From assembly GCA_025356295.1 (NCBI GenBank), contig JANXUJ010000035.1, forward strand, positions 1 through 41,289: DNA of 41,289 nt, in the 5' to 3' direction. This stretch comes from Cyanobacteriota bacterium. GTDB taxonomy: Bacteria > Cyanobacteriota > Cyanobacteriia > Pseudanabaenales > Pseudanabaenaceae. Each line of letters starts with the position of its first letter. Position 1 is the stretch's first letter. The translations under genes were made by a program, and so were the position numbers. Below are positions 1 to 9,604 of the stretch, piece by piece. Below the pieces are notes generated by a model. That model was not told the DNA's origin. It saw only the letters and a list, made by a program, of their open reading frames with translations, and did no database searches.

Positions 1-151
1 CGCGCGGCGCTTCTTTGCTGCAAGATCAGCATTTTGACTGAATTTACATGACAATTGCCATAAAAAGCCTTTCAGAATAGTTTTGATTAATTTTAGATTG
101 CTATACTATGTTCACAATAATCGCAAATTCTTAATCGGAGCATCGTACGGC

Positions 152-3100
152 ATGTTTCTATCAAATCATAGCGTCAGCAATTCACTCATAGCAAGTATTT
201 TGCTCAAAGCTAAGCGATTTGGCATATTTTCGATTTTTGCACTCACGGCGATGTTGGCGAGTCATCCATTTTCAGCTGAAGCTCAAATTTCTGCTCAAAT
301 TACTGTTGATGGTTCTACTGCAACTGAAGTTAAGGGAAATGTGATTTCTCCCACAGGAGCAGGTACGGTCAATGGAGGGAATTTATATAATAGTTTTGAT
401 CGGTTTAATGTTCCATCTTCAGGAGTGATTTTTAATACGGGTAGCTCTTCGGTAGATGGAACAAAAGTTAACAATATTATCAATCGCGTCACGGGCGATA
501 CACCTTCTAGCATTCTTGGTACAATCGAGAGCCGTCAAGCATTTCCCAATGCTAATCTCTATTTATTAAATCCTAATGGCGTTATTTTTGGGGTAAATGC
601 GCGCTTAGATATTGGTGGTTCTTTTTATGCCACAACAGGAACAGGTTTAGGGTTTGATCAAAATCAGAAGTTTAATGTCGATAAAAGCTCACTTAGTTTT
701 CCTAGTGGCGATCCAACCAGTATTCAGTTTGCGATCGCTCAACCAGCCGCCATTATTAATCAAGGCAATCTCACCGTTGATTCTGGCAAAAATATTTCCC
801 TAACCGCAGGCACAGTGATTAATACGGGTAATCTCTCCGCACCTGATGGGAATATAAATCTTGCCGCCGTCTCAGGCAACTCTCAAGTAGAACTGCGATC
901 GCCAGACTTAGTTCTCGGTTTTGCCGTTACCAAAGATGTAATCCCTACAACTTGGAATGGCGCGATCGCCACATTGCCAAAACTTGCTGAATTACTTACA
1001 GGGAAAGCATCTCAAGCCAATCAAGTTGTCGTCAAATCTGATGGTAGCATCGCTCTAGTTGATAGCCCTAGTAATACAGACATTGCAATTACTAATGGGA
1101 TGGCGATCGCATCTGGCAAAATTGATGTCTCTTCGGCAACTTCACAGGGCGGCAAAGTTGGCATATTTGGCGATCGGGTGGGCTTAGTAAATTCTCAAAT
1201 TAATGCTTCGGGGGCGACAGGTGGCGGCGTAGTTCTCGTTGGTGGTGATTTACAAGGAAAAGGAATAGTTCCCAATGCGTTACAAACTTATGTAGATAGA
1301 AATTCTCAAATTACTGCTAATGGATTATTAGTTGGTGATGGCGGCAAAGTGATCATCTGGGCGGATCGCTCAACTCAGTTTTATGGTGCGATCGCGGCTC
1401 AAGGCGGCAAAATATTAGGCAACGGCGGCTTTGTTGAAGTCTCAGGCAAGCAAAACCTTGACTATCAAGGTTTAACCAATACGCTGGCTAATAATGGTAA
1501 AACAGGCACTTTACTGCTTGACCCCACAAATATCAGTGTTGTTAATACGGGCGGTACTGCCACATTAGCAAATGTCTCAGCATTTGCTAATAGTCCTGTG
1601 AATGCAGTATTGAATAGTTCCTTGATTAACAATGCAACATCAAATGTAGTTTTACAGGCTACCAGCAATATCACTTTCAGCGATGTAATTAACATTACGA
1701 CCAGTGGTGTCAGTCTTACGGCGCAAGCAGGTAATAACATTACCGCCAACACTCTGATTACAACAACGGGTGGTAGTGTTCGCCTAGTTGCCAATGATCC
1801 CACTTCTGGAGCCGCCACAGGCTCAGGAAGTATCACAACTTTTGGCGCAATCACGACTAACGGTGGCGCGATTGACCTACAAATCAATAATGGCGGCGCA
1901 TTATCACTAAATGGCAATCTAGTGTCTGGAGGTGGAAACATCACTCTACAGGCAACCAACGCCACCTCAGCATCGGGTATCGTTTCAGGTGGAACTATTA
2001 ATTCTGGAAGTGGCGCTATTCTGATTAATGGTGCATCGACAACCTCTAGTGGCATCACCTTCTCAGGAATTAATTCTCAAATTATTTCGAGTACTGGAAC
2101 GATTACTCTCAATGGAAGTAGTGTAAATACTACAGGACTTAATATACCTAGCGGTACAACAATTAGCTCAACCAGTGGCACAATTAATCTGATCGGAAGT
2201 AGCACGGCGGGGGATGGGGTTCGTGTTGAAAGCATTGGTAATGCAACAAGGATACAGACCAGTGGCAACATCAACATCACAGGTAACAGCAACAGCCTGA
2301 CTAGCTTGGGCATAAACATCCAACCTCCAGCACCTGGCGGGACTGTAACTATTGATAGTGGTGCGGGCAATCTCACATTTACGAGCGATCGCAGTGCCTT
2401 TCCATCTGTCGCATTAGATGTCACAGGAACTCTCACTCTTCAGCCTTTCTCTAATGGTAATTTAGTATTTGGTGGAACCAACGTATTTTTAAGCGATTCA
2501 TTTCTAACCACTTTAGCGCTGTCCTCTCCTAATCGAGTTGTGATTGGTAGCGCCACATCGACTAATGCCATTAGTTTAGGAAGTTCCTTATCTATTAATA
2601 CAGCTAATCTTGTACCAATTAGCATCCTCACCGCAGGTACTTTTAATGGCAATGGTAATGGAATTGACACCTCCACTGCTGACTTTAGTCTGAGCGCCAA
2701 TCAAGGTATTACAGGGCTGGGGAAGATCACCGCCATAGGCGGAGATGTCGCAATCAGTAGTAGTTTGGGAAGTATAACTTTCACATCAGGCATACCGCTT
2801 AGTACTAGCAGCACTGATGCAAGTGCTGGCAATATCACGATCACGGCTAATGGAGACTTAACTCTGGGGGATATTGATTCTAGTAACTCGATCGGTAATG
2901 CTGGGTCAGTAAGTCTTCGCAGTCAAACTGGGAAAATATCCACAGGCAATATCACCACTTCTTCAGCGGGTAATGGCGGTCAAGTGGTTCTCGATGCATC
3001 GACTTCGATCAATACGGGGAGAATTAATACCAGTGGAACGGTCAGAGCAGGTGCAGTTACTCTCGATCCATCGGGTGATGTAGTTGCTATATCAATTGAT

Positions 3101-4759
3101 GCCTCTAGTCTTACACTAGGTGCTAATGTCACTCTGATCAGTACAGGCGGCAACCTAAGAGTCACAGGCTCGATTTTAGCTAGTATTAATGCTTCTTGTG
3201 TAGGTGCGAGCATCTGTACTACTGGCGGGGCAGGCGGTAATATCTTTTTGCAAACAGGTGGATTAAATCCTTTTGTGGTCGGCGATGGCACGCTTAATGG
3301 CTCTAACGGCATCTTGACCACAGGGCTAACCACACTCAGCTTAGGAACCAGCATTCCCGTTCTCTTGAATAGCTCATTTATTCAGGGCGGTATTTTGATT
3401 ACCCCAGGTGGATTTCTATCGACAACCATCCCGACTAATGATCCTCTAGACCCTCTGATCAAACCCGATATTCTGGTGATTGATGATCCTCTCGATACCA
3501 AACTTTTAGCAATTAGAGATATTTTCAAAAAAGATGCCGATCGCTATCTAGCTGACAATGACCTTCCAAAAGCTTTTGATGCGATCGAGAGAGCCTATGC
3601 TGCTGAGCTGGAAATCTTTACGGGAGATACTCTAAACCTAACCGCTTTAACCATTGACGACACTCAAGATTTACTCTTAGATTTAGCAAGGCGATCGGGA
3701 GATGTCACCGCTTTAATTTATCCTGTCTTGCTTGATAATCGGATTGAGATTTTGGTGATCCCTCCCAAAGACAAAGGCAAGCCCTTCCGCCGATTTACGG
3801 TTGAAGCTAATCAAGAAATCGTAGAAGCATTGGTAACAGATTATCGCAATAACTTAAGAGATGTTGGCTCAAATGACTATCTCGAACAGTCTCAAAAACT
3901 TTATGACTGGATCATGCGCCCTATTGAGTCGCAACTCGCCGCGATGAAGATCAACACTTTGGTGTTTGTGATGGATGGTGGGCTGCGAGTCACACCCCCT
4001 GCGGCGTTGCATGATGGCAAGCAGTTCTTGATTGAACGTTACGCGATCGCAAATATTCCCAGCATTCGGGTCAGTCGGATTGAAGATCGCGATCGCAAGA
4101 CCAATCGCATCCTCGCGATGGGCTTAACTGAGTCAGTCGAAGGATTTAGCCCCTTACCTTCAGTAGACATTGAGATTAGAACAATTTCTTCTGATGTTCT
4201 CAAGGGTCTGGCATTTCTCAATCAAGATTTCACGGTGAGCAACCTCCAAAACCAGCGTCAGCAAGGAAAATATAATATTTTACATTTAGGAACCCATGCC
4301 AAATTTATCAGTGACACGAGCCAAGATTCCTTCATTCAGTTTTGGGATAGTCGTCTCAAGCTTAGCCAAATCCCGAAGTTGCGATTTGATAGTCCTGCGA
4401 TCGATATGTTGACCTTGAGTGCTTGCCAGACCGCAGTTGGCAATAACTTAGGTATTAGCGGATTGGCAGTAGAGTCTGGTGCGAAGAGTGTTTTAGCATC
4501 TCTGTGGGAAGTCTCAGATGCGGGAACCGCACCATTGATGATTAGTTTTTATAAAGCTTTCCCTAATGCCATTCATAAGGCTCAGGCGATCCAACAGGCA
4601 CAGATTAATCTATTGAAAGGCAAAGTAAATATCCGCAACAATCAAATTGTCGGGATCGAAGGATTTCCAAATATTCCATTACCTGATGGTTCAACTAATA
4701 TTGACCTCAGTCATCCTTTTTATTGGTCATCATTTATCCTTGTTGGTAATTGGCTATAG
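152..4759 (+). CDS. Two-partner secretion exoprotein (TpsA) with C-terminal CHAT protease domain
   Basis: About 1535 residues. The frame is open from a TTG at 83, but the ATG at 152 has GGAG 11 bases upstream and leads straight into a signal peptide (hydrophobic stretch around residues 20-38, then SAEAQ), so I chose it. Residues ~45-210 form the FHA-type TPS secretion domain, with the family signature NPNGVIFG at ~140-147. A long Gly/Thr/Ser/Asn-rich region to ~1090 is typical of a secreted beta-helix. An acidic linker follows, then a CHAT (caspase-like) domain covering roughly the last 340 residues. The expected catalytic pair is visible: His1382 in HLGTH and Cys1425 in LSACQTA. The TpsB transporter lies 350 bases downstream. 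By family knowledge the TPS domain directs export through TpsB. A surface-exposed or released CHAT protease is my inference, and its substrate is unknown. Confidence 0.9.
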   Translation: MFLSNHSVSNSLIASILLKAKRFGIFSIFALTAMLASHPFSAEAQISAQITVDGSTATEVKGNVISPTGAGTVNGGNLYNSFDRFNVPSSGVIFNTGSSSVDGTKVNNIINRVTGDTPSSILGTIESRQAFPNANLYLLNPNGVIFGVNARLDIGGSFYATTGTGLGFDQNQKFNVDKSSLSFPSGDPTSIQFAIAQPAAIINQGNLTVDSGKNISLTAGTVINTGNLSAPDGNINLAAVSGNSQVELRSPDLVLGFAVTKDVIPTTWNGAIATLPKLAELLTGKASQANQVVVKSDGSIALVDSPSNTDIAITNGMAIASGKIDVSSATSQGGKVGIFGDRVGLVNSQINASGATGGGVVLVGGDLQGKGIVPNALQTYVDRNSQITANGLLVGDGGKVIIWADRSTQFYGAIAAQGGKILGNGGFVEVSGKQNLDYQGLTNTLANNGKTGTLLLDPTNISVVNTGGTATLANVSAFANSPVNAVLNSSLINNATSNVVLQATSNITFSDVINITTSGVSLTAQAGNNITANTLITTTGGSVRLVANDPTSGAATGSGSITTFGAITTNGGAIDLQINNGGALSLNGNLVSGGGNITLQATNATSASGIVSGGTINSGSGAILINGASTTSSGITFSGINSQIISSTGTITLNGSSVNTTGLNIPSGTTISSTSGTINLIGSSTAGDGVRVESIGNATRIQTSGNINITGNSNSLTSLGINIQPPAPGGTVTIDSGAGNLTFTSDRSAFPSVALDVTGTLTLQPFSNGNLVFGGTNVFLSDSFLTTLALSSPNRVVIGSATSTNAISLGSSLSINTANLVPISILTAGTFNGNGNGIDTSTADFSLSANQGITGLGKITAIGGDVAISSSLGSITFTSGIPLSTSSTDASAGNITITANGDLTLGDIDSSNSIGNAGSVSLRSQTGKISTGNITTSSAGNGGQVVLDASTSINTGRINTSGTVRAGAVTLDPSGDVVAISIDASSLTLGANVTLISTGGNLRVTGSILASINASCVGASICTTGGAGGNIFLQTGGLNPFVVGDGTLNGSNGILTTGLTTLSLGTSIPVLLNSSFIQGGILITPGGFLSTTIPTNDPLDPLIKPDILVIDDPLDTKLLAIRDIFKKDADRYLADNDLPKAFDAIERAYAAELEIFTGDTLNLTALTIDDTQDLLLDLARRSGDVTALIYPVLLDNRIEILVIPPKDKGKPFRRFTVEANQEIVEALVTDYRNNLRDVGSNDYLEQSQKLYDWIMRPIESQLAAMKINTLVFVMDGGLRVTPPAALHDGKQFLIERYAIANIPSIRVSRIEDRDRKTNRILAMGLTESVEGFSPLPSVDIEIRTISSDVLKGLAFLNQDFTVSNLQNQRQQGKYNILHLGTHAKFISDTSQDSFIQFWDSRLKLSQIPKLRFDSPAIDMLTLSACQTAVGNNLGISGLAVESGAKSVLASLWEVSDAGTAPLMISFYKAFPNAIHKAQAIQQAQINLLKGKVNIRNNQIVGIEGFPNIPLPDGSTNIDLSHPFYWSSFILVGNWL

Positions 4760-4834
4760 TCGCTTACTTTTATCCCCTTTTAGACATACAAAACTTAATC
4801 GAGATATTGTTGATTAAATAAGGCATAATCTTAA

Positions 4835-5044
4835 AAAAGTACAATCACAATTAGCAATAGTTCTTTCTCTGCTAATTTGGAAACCTTGGAAGGAGCGAAT
4901 GATGGTAGAGCAACCCAAACCTTTGCGCTAGTCCCTAGAAGTATCGCCATCAATGGTAGTGGAGAACTTGCGACAACATTCGATCAGCGTGGATTTTCAT
5001 CTATTGGTATTCGCGATATCTGCGCTTTTGAGTTCACTTGGTAA
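4835..5044 (+). pseudogene. Decayed C-terminal fragment of a choice-of-anchor Q / beta-helix surface protein
   Basis: This 69-codon open stretch between the TpsA and TpsB genes has no ATG and follows an in-frame stop. It reads TITISNSSFSAN near its start, ALVPRSIAING in the middle and DQRGFSSIGIRDICAFEF near its end. The last two match the hallmark tail of choice-of-anchor Q proteins (A-L-x-P-x-S-x-A-I-N, then D-Q-R-G-F, then D-I-G-A-F-E). One change, DICAFE for DIGAFE, suggests drift. The body of such a protein, normally hundreds of residues, is absent. I read it as the remnant of a deleted surface-protein gene. The rest of the 4760-5111 gap shows nothing else I can identify except AT-rich sequence before the next gene. 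Confidence 0.55.
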
Positions 5045-5111
5045 TGTTGATAATAGTTTAAACTTTGTCGAGAAATTTAATAAATATAGCTAAACGGTGT
5101 GAGAAAAGAAA

Positions 5112-6776
5112 TTGAATAAACAACCAGAAATCTTGCTTAGTAGATTGATTGTCGGACTTGTGATTAGCTCAGGATATTTTGCCAGCCCTAGCTATGGTGA
5201 AGCGATCGCCCCGCAACTATCAGAAACACAACTCTCAGAACCAAAACAAACAAATCTCAAGCTACAAATCGCTCAAGCCGAACCAATCACTCAAGTGAAA
5301 TTGATTGGAAATACCGCCCTTAGCCCCGAAATGCTTGCGCCGATCCTGATGCCGCTACAAGGTAAAAACATCACCCGAGAGCAAGTCAAGGCTGCTGCCG
5401 AAGCAATTACACAACTTTATCTGAGCAATGGTTATGTTACCTCTTTTGCTCAGTTTGATCCAAATGCTCCGATGAGTGTTGTGAATGGAGTTGCTCAGAT
5501 TAAAGCGATCGAAGGACAAATAGAACGGATTGATGTCATCGGTGCTGTCCAAACCAATCCAGACTATGTGCGATCGCGCATCGGTTTAGGAATCTCTACT
5601 CCACTCAATGCTAATAATGTTGAAGACCAGTTGCGATTACTTCGGGCTGACCCATTATTTAGTAATGTCACCTCTAGCCTGAGACCCAGTACTGAAGCGA
5701 GAAAAAGCTTGTTAGTCATCCAAGTAGAAGAAGCCAAACAATTGGCAGGTTCTGTTGGTTTTGATAATTATGCGCCCGTATCGGTCGGTACAGAAAGAGT
5801 AAGTTTGGGGTTAAGTTATCGCAACCTTACTGGATTTGGGGACTTGTTCTCAGCTTCTTATGCGCGGAGTACTTCAGGCGGCTCTAATCTCTATGACTTT
5901 AATTACAGCATTCCGATCAATCCGATGAATGGAACTATTGGAATTCGCTATGCACCTAGCGACTATCGGATTACTGATCCAGCTTTCGCACCCTTAAATA
6001 TTCGTGGTGCTAATAACCTCTATGACGTTGTTTATCGTCAGCCCGTGATTCGCACTCCTCGCGAAGAGCTTGCCTTTTCCTTGGGATTTGCCTATCAAAC
6101 AGGACAAACTTTTTTGTTTGAAAATCTTTCTGTTCCTTTTGGCATTGGACCCGATAGCAATGGCGTTAGTACAACTAGCGTGTTTCGGATTGCCGAAGAT
6201 TATATATTGCGTGATGTTGAAGGCGCATGGTCATTGCGATCGCAGATCAATATTGGCACAGGATTATTTAATGCCACATTTGTTACGATTCCTAATGCTG
6301 GTTTCGTTAGCTGGACAGGGCAAGCTCAGCGAGTCCAAGTACTCGGTGCAGATGCTTTATTAGTTGTTTCGCTCGATTCTCAACTATCGGCAAATCCATT
6401 ATTACCATCGCAACAGTTCACCATTGGCGGCGCACAGTCTTTACGCGGATTTCGTCAAAATGCACGTTCAGGTGACAATGGTGTCAGGCTCAGCCTAGAA
6501 ACTCGCATCACCGCGATTCGCGATCAAGAATCGAAGCGATCGCTTCTACAAATTTCTCCTTTTATCGATCTCGGTGCAATTTGGAACAGTGGACTTAATC
6601 CGACTCCTTCTCTATCTCAAAACTTCCTCGCCGCAGGAGGTTTGAGTGTGACGGTTGAACCAATTTCTCGTTTGACTTTACGCCTTGATGCTGCGATTCC
6701 ATTTTTAACCTTACAAGAGCGTGGTAACAATCTTCAGGATGCTGCTGTTTATTTCAGTACCAGTTACCAGTTTTAA
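5112..6776 (+). CDS. TpsB outer-membrane transporter (ShlB/FhaC/HecB family)
   Basis: 554 residues, starting at TTG with the purine-rich GAGAAAAG just upstream; no ATG lies near the start of the signal peptide. A signal sequence (~10-30) is followed by a linker, a POTRA domain (~55-115, beginning ITQVKLIGN) and a second POTRA-like region to ~195. The C-terminal half is a 16-stranded Omp85-type beta-barrel. The barrel carries the conserved lumen-loop motif LRGF at ~444-447 and ends in an aromatic residue (SYQF), as outer-membrane barrels do. Family members bind the TPS domain of their partner in the periplasm and thread it across the outer membrane. The partner is the large exoprotein gene just upstream, and the two are probably co-expressed. 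Confidence 0.93.
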   Translation: MNKQPEILLSRLIVGLVISSGYFASPSYGEAIAPQLSETQLSEPKQTNLKLQIAQAEPITQVKLIGNTALSPEMLAPILMPLQGKNITREQVKAAAEAITQLYLSNGYVTSFAQFDPNAPMSVVNGVAQIKAIEGQIERIDVIGAVQTNPDYVRSRIGLGISTPLNANNVEDQLRLLRADPLFSNVTSSLRPSTEARKSLLVIQVEEAKQLAGSVGFDNYAPVSVGTERVSLGLSYRNLTGFGDLFSASYARSTSGGSNLYDFNYSIPINPMNGTIGIRYAPSDYRITDPAFAPLNIRGANNLYDVVYRQPVIRTPREELAFSLGFAYQTGQTFLFENLSVPFGIGPDSNGVSTTSVFRIAEDYILRDVEGAWSLRSQINIGTGLFNATFVTIPNAGFVSWTGQAQRVQVLGADALLVVSLDSQLSANPLLPSQQFTIGGAQSLRGFRQNARSGDNGVRLSLETRITAIRDQESKRSLLQISPFIDLGAIWNSGLNPTPSLSQNFLAAGGLSVTVEPISRLTLRLDAAIPFLTLQERGNNLQDAAVYFSTSYQF

Positions 6777-6798
6777 ACGCTGGCTCCATAACTCCAGA

Positions 6799-6832
6799 TA
6801 ATGGGTCGCGAGCAAAAGCTGGCGACCCATTA
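6799..6832. terminator. Bidirectional hairpin between tpsB and the NADH dehydrogenase gene
   Basis: An 11-bp perfect stem (TAATGGGTCGC and its complement) surrounds a loop that holds a further AGC/GCT pairing. It lies between two convergent gene ends, 23 bases after one stop and 3 bases from the other, so it can serve both. Confidence 0.6.
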
Positions 6833-6834
6833 AT

Positions 6835-8220
6835 TTAAGCGACTTCTGCTGGCTCTTTAGCCTCAACTGGTAAAGAACTTACTCTTATTCCTTCCATTTC
6901 TTCTAAGACTTCCAAATACTTACCCGTAATCAACCGAGCGCTGCGCCGATGTGTGAAATAGTTCCATCCCCATTGCACCATCACGACTAATTTATTATCA
7001 AATTCAATCAGATAGTAAATATGCACAAATGTCCAAATAAACCATGCTGACCAACCTTTGAGACGCAAAAATTTGAAGTCAGCAACCGCGGCATGACGAC
7101 CGATGACTGCCATGCTGCCAAAATCTTGATACTTAAATTTAGCTGGTTCTTTTTTAAGGATTTTTGCTTGGATATGATGCGCGACATATTCGCCTTGTTG
7201 CATGGCGACAGGTGCAACCCCTGGCAATGGGCGATCGCCTAAGTGCGAATAGTTAGCCAGATCGCCGATCACATAAATATTGGGATGTGATGCGATCGCC
7301 ATATCAGGTTGCACAATCACCCGACCAACCCGATCTAATTCAGCACCAACGCGATCGCTCAGCACTTTCCCCATAGTAGAAGCTTTTACCCCAGCCGCCC
7401 AGAGGATAGTTTGGGCTTGAATCTGTTCGATCTGCTCACCGCACTTAAATGTCACTATATGCTCTTCGATATTCGTGACCATAGCGCTAGTGCGTACTTC
7501 TACTCCTAATCCCGTCAAAGATTCTTGAGCCGCAGCAGACAGATCGGCGTGGTAAGGAGGCAATACGCGATCGGTTCCTTCAATCATGATGATCCGCGCT
7601 TTTCTCGTATCGATATTACTAAATTCTTCACTAAGCGTGCGATGAGCAAGCTCAGCGATCGTCCCTGCTAGCTCGACTCCTGTTGGACCGCCGCCAATGA
7701 TCACAAAGGTCATTAACGCTTCTTGAAATTTGGAGTCATTAGTTTTTTCTGCAGCTTCAAAAGCACTCAAAATCCGCCGCCGAATATTGATCGCATCTTC
7801 GATAGTTTTTAGTCCAGGTGCTTGCTCTGACCATTGATCATTACCAAAATAATGATGACTCACTCCCGTGGCAACGATCAATGAATCATAATGAACTTCT
7901 AAATGAGTTTTTAACTTAACTAGTTGAGCTTGGGGATCGATGTCAACGACTTCGCCCATAAGGACACTGGTATTTTTATTTTCTGCTAAGACAGCCCGCA
8001 GTGGTGAGGCGATATCTGCGGGTGAGAGGCTACCTGTAGCAACTTGATAGAGCAAGGGCTGAAATAAGTGAAAATTGCGGCGGTCAATCAAGGTAACTTT
8101 AACTGGAGATTTGCCTAATTTTTGGGCGGCGTACAACCCTCCAAAACCACCACCAATGATCACAACATGATGTGGGCGATCGCATTCATTTTGATTAACG
8201 CTTTGGTTACTTATAGACAT
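6835..8220 (-). CDS. Type II NAD(P)H dehydrogenase (NDH-2), FAD-dependent
   Basis: 461 residues from the ATG at 8220. The frame extends to 8271, but that would place the start inside a palindrome, and the Rossmann fold begins shortly after Met 8220. Two dinucleotide-binding motifs are visible: IIGGGFGGLYAA near the N-terminus (FAD) and IIGGGPTGVELAG near residue 175 (NADH). NIYVIGDLA (~310) is the late FAD-binding motif. The tail holds an aromatic hydrophobic stretch (WFIWTFVHIYYLIEF) typical of the membrane-attached C-terminus. NDH-2 enzymes oxidise NADH and reduce plastoquinone without pumping protons. Cyanobacteria have several (NdbA, B, C); I cannot tell which this is. The DUF4336 gene lies 81 bases upstream on the same strand. 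Confidence 0.9.
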   Translation of the reverse strand: MSISNQSVNQNECDRPHHVVIIGGGFGGLYAAQKLGKSPVKVTLIDRRNFHLFQPLLYQVATGSLSPADIASPLRAVLAENKNTSVLMGEVVDIDPQAQLVKLKTHLEVHYDSLIVATGVSHHYFGNDQWSEQAPGLKTIEDAINIRRRILSAFEAAEKTNDSKFQEALMTFVIIGGGPTGVELAGTIAELAHRTLSEEFSNIDTRKARIIMIEGTDRVLPPYHADLSAAAQESLTGLGVEVRTSAMVTNIEEHIVTFKCGEQIEQIQAQTILWAAGVKASTMGKVLSDRVGAELDRVGRVIVQPDMAIASHPNIYVIGDLANYSHLGDRPLPGVAPVAMQQGEYVAHHIQAKILKKEPAKFKYQDFGSMAVIGRHAAVADFKFLRLKGWSAWFIWTFVHIYYLIEFDNKLVVMVQWGWNYFTHRRSARLITGKYLEVLEEMEGIRVSSLPVEAKEPAEVA

Positions 8221-8251
8221 AGTAAGTAGTTTGAGAGATGACAATTTGATT

Positions 8252-8306
8252 ATATAGTGATTTCCAAGCAAGCCTCTGTAACTAGCTTGCTTGGAAATCG
8301 CTATAT
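8252..8306. repeat. 22-bp inverted repeat between DUF4336 and NDH-2 genes
   Basis: Two 22-base arms (8252-8273 and 8285-8306) pair with a single mismatch around an 11-base loop. The right arm runs over the stop codon of the upstream DUF4336 gene. Both flanking genes are on the minus strand, and the T-rich tail is on the plus-strand side. It is therefore not a clean terminator for the minus-strand transcript. It may be an attenuator, a processing or stabilising structure, or a small interspersed palindrome. Confidence 0.55.
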
Positions 8307-9512
8307 TTTTTCTTTTGCTGACAAAATAATCCGATTACCTTGCAAAATATTATTTATCTGTTTAAGCACCACAAAATCTTCTTCAGGAAGATTTGTCGAA
8401 GTTTTGAATTGAGAATCTTTTTCTAAAAAGCTAAACGCTTGCCTAAATTCAAGTGGTGTGGCAGCGATCGCATTATCAAAATGGCAAGGAATAATCCGCA
8501 CAAAATCCCAACTAGCCACTGCGTCAGCCCAAGCGATCGCTGCTTGCGGATCACGATTGAGAATTAGAGCTTGCAGGATTGGCGCAACAAAAATCCGACC
8601 ATTGCCACGCAAAGCTTGAAAAGACTTATACCAATCTTCTCTCCATTTAAAAGGAAATAAACCCCAAAAAGCTTTACGCGATCGCTCAGGTGCATTCGCA
8701 ATATCTCGTAAAGCTTGCATAAAAGGAACCGCTTCTAATACCTGGGGACGGAAATAGAATAAAAAGAGCGAAGTGCGTTGCCAGCCTCTGATTCGATTAG
8801 CTTCAGTGTCAGCGATCGGCTCCGCCGCACTATCCCTAGCATGAAATAGCAATGGATAGGGATCGAGTTGCAAGATTTCAGGTGGTTTCTCAGGAATCGC
8901 CACGATCATATCCGTCACCAGTAAAGTCTGCGATCGCTTATCAAAGAAAGCTACTTCTGCAAATTGACCCAAGCCAAGATCGATAGAACCTAGAATCGCA
9001 TAATCAAATTGACCAGCAAAAGGAGTCTGAGTAACATCTTCAGGCAAAATATAAGTGCGTCCCCAAGGCAACCCTAACCAACTTAGTGGCAGCTTAAAAG
9101 GAAAACTCCATTGATGCGGCGAGACATATACTTGAGCTTTCGGGAAATATCGCGCAAATGGACCCACAAAGACTTTATGCTCGATCCCTGACACAGTTGG
9201 CAAAATGATGTACTTGACTTCCCCATGTTTAGCCACAAGCTCATTAACCAAACGGATACATTCTGGAGTCGGCGCGACAGGTGCATATACCAGCAGTCCA
9301 CCTGCATCTAGCTTCACCACTGTCATTCTGATTGGCACAACTACATAAAAAATTCCCTGTATCTGATCAAATGTCCAGATCAAATCTCTGACGACTTCAT
9401 TACGAAGTGTACGCCTCTGACCATAAGGATAAATCGGCACTACTTGCCAGAATTTCCACGCCCAGTCGTTTTTATTATGTATTTCTTGATTAATTTTTTG
9501 AGCAGTCATCAA
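8301..9512 (-). CDS. DUF4336 family protein (metallo-hydrolase-like)
   Basis: 403 residues beginning MMTAQK; either of the first two Met codons may be used. The sequence matches the plant/cyanobacterial DUF4336 family: an N-terminal WKFWQVVPIYPYGQRRTLR segment, then a beta-rich core (MTVVKLDAGGLLVYAPVAPT, VKYIILPTVSGIEHK, YVSPHQWSFPF). The core resembles the start of a metallo-beta-lactamase fold but lacks a clear HxHxDH motif. Late conserved text includes IIPCHFDNAIAATP. No enzymatic activity is established for the family that I know of. It sits on the same strand as the NDH-2 gene downstream, so the two may share a transcript. Confidence 0.8.
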   Translation of the reverse strand: MMTAQKINQEIHNKNDWAWKFWQVVPIYPYGQRRTLRNEVVRDLIWTFDQIQGIFYVVVPIRMTVVKLDAGGLLVYAPVAPTPECIRLVNELVAKHGEVKYIILPTVSGIEHKVFVGPFARYFPKAQVYVSPHQWSFPFKLPLSWLGLPWGRTYILPEDVTQTPFAGQFDYAILGSIDLGLGQFAEVAFFDKRSQTLLVTDMIVAIPEKPPEILQLDPYPLLFHARDSAAEPIADTEANRIRGWQRTSLFLFYFRPQVLEAVPFMQALRDIANAPERSRKAFWGLFPFKWREDWYKSFQALRGNGRIFVAPILQALILNRDPQAAIAWADAVASWDFVRIIPCHFDNAIAATPLEFRQAFSFLEKDSQFKTSTNLPEEDFVVLKQINNILQGNRIILSAKEKI

Positions 9513-9604
9513 CCGCAGTCTCAGTTTTTTTAATTTTCATACTTTACAGCGCTTTGTCCAAAACCCAAACAGAAAAGATAGTATTTTTGAGACAACTACT
9601 TGAT

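Noticed and set aside
295..3354. Several long minus-strand open frames inside the TpsA gene
   Set aside because: They lie antisense to a strong plus-strand gene, are rich in Pro/Val/Leu as expected from antisense of Gly/Asn/Thr repeats, and match no family.
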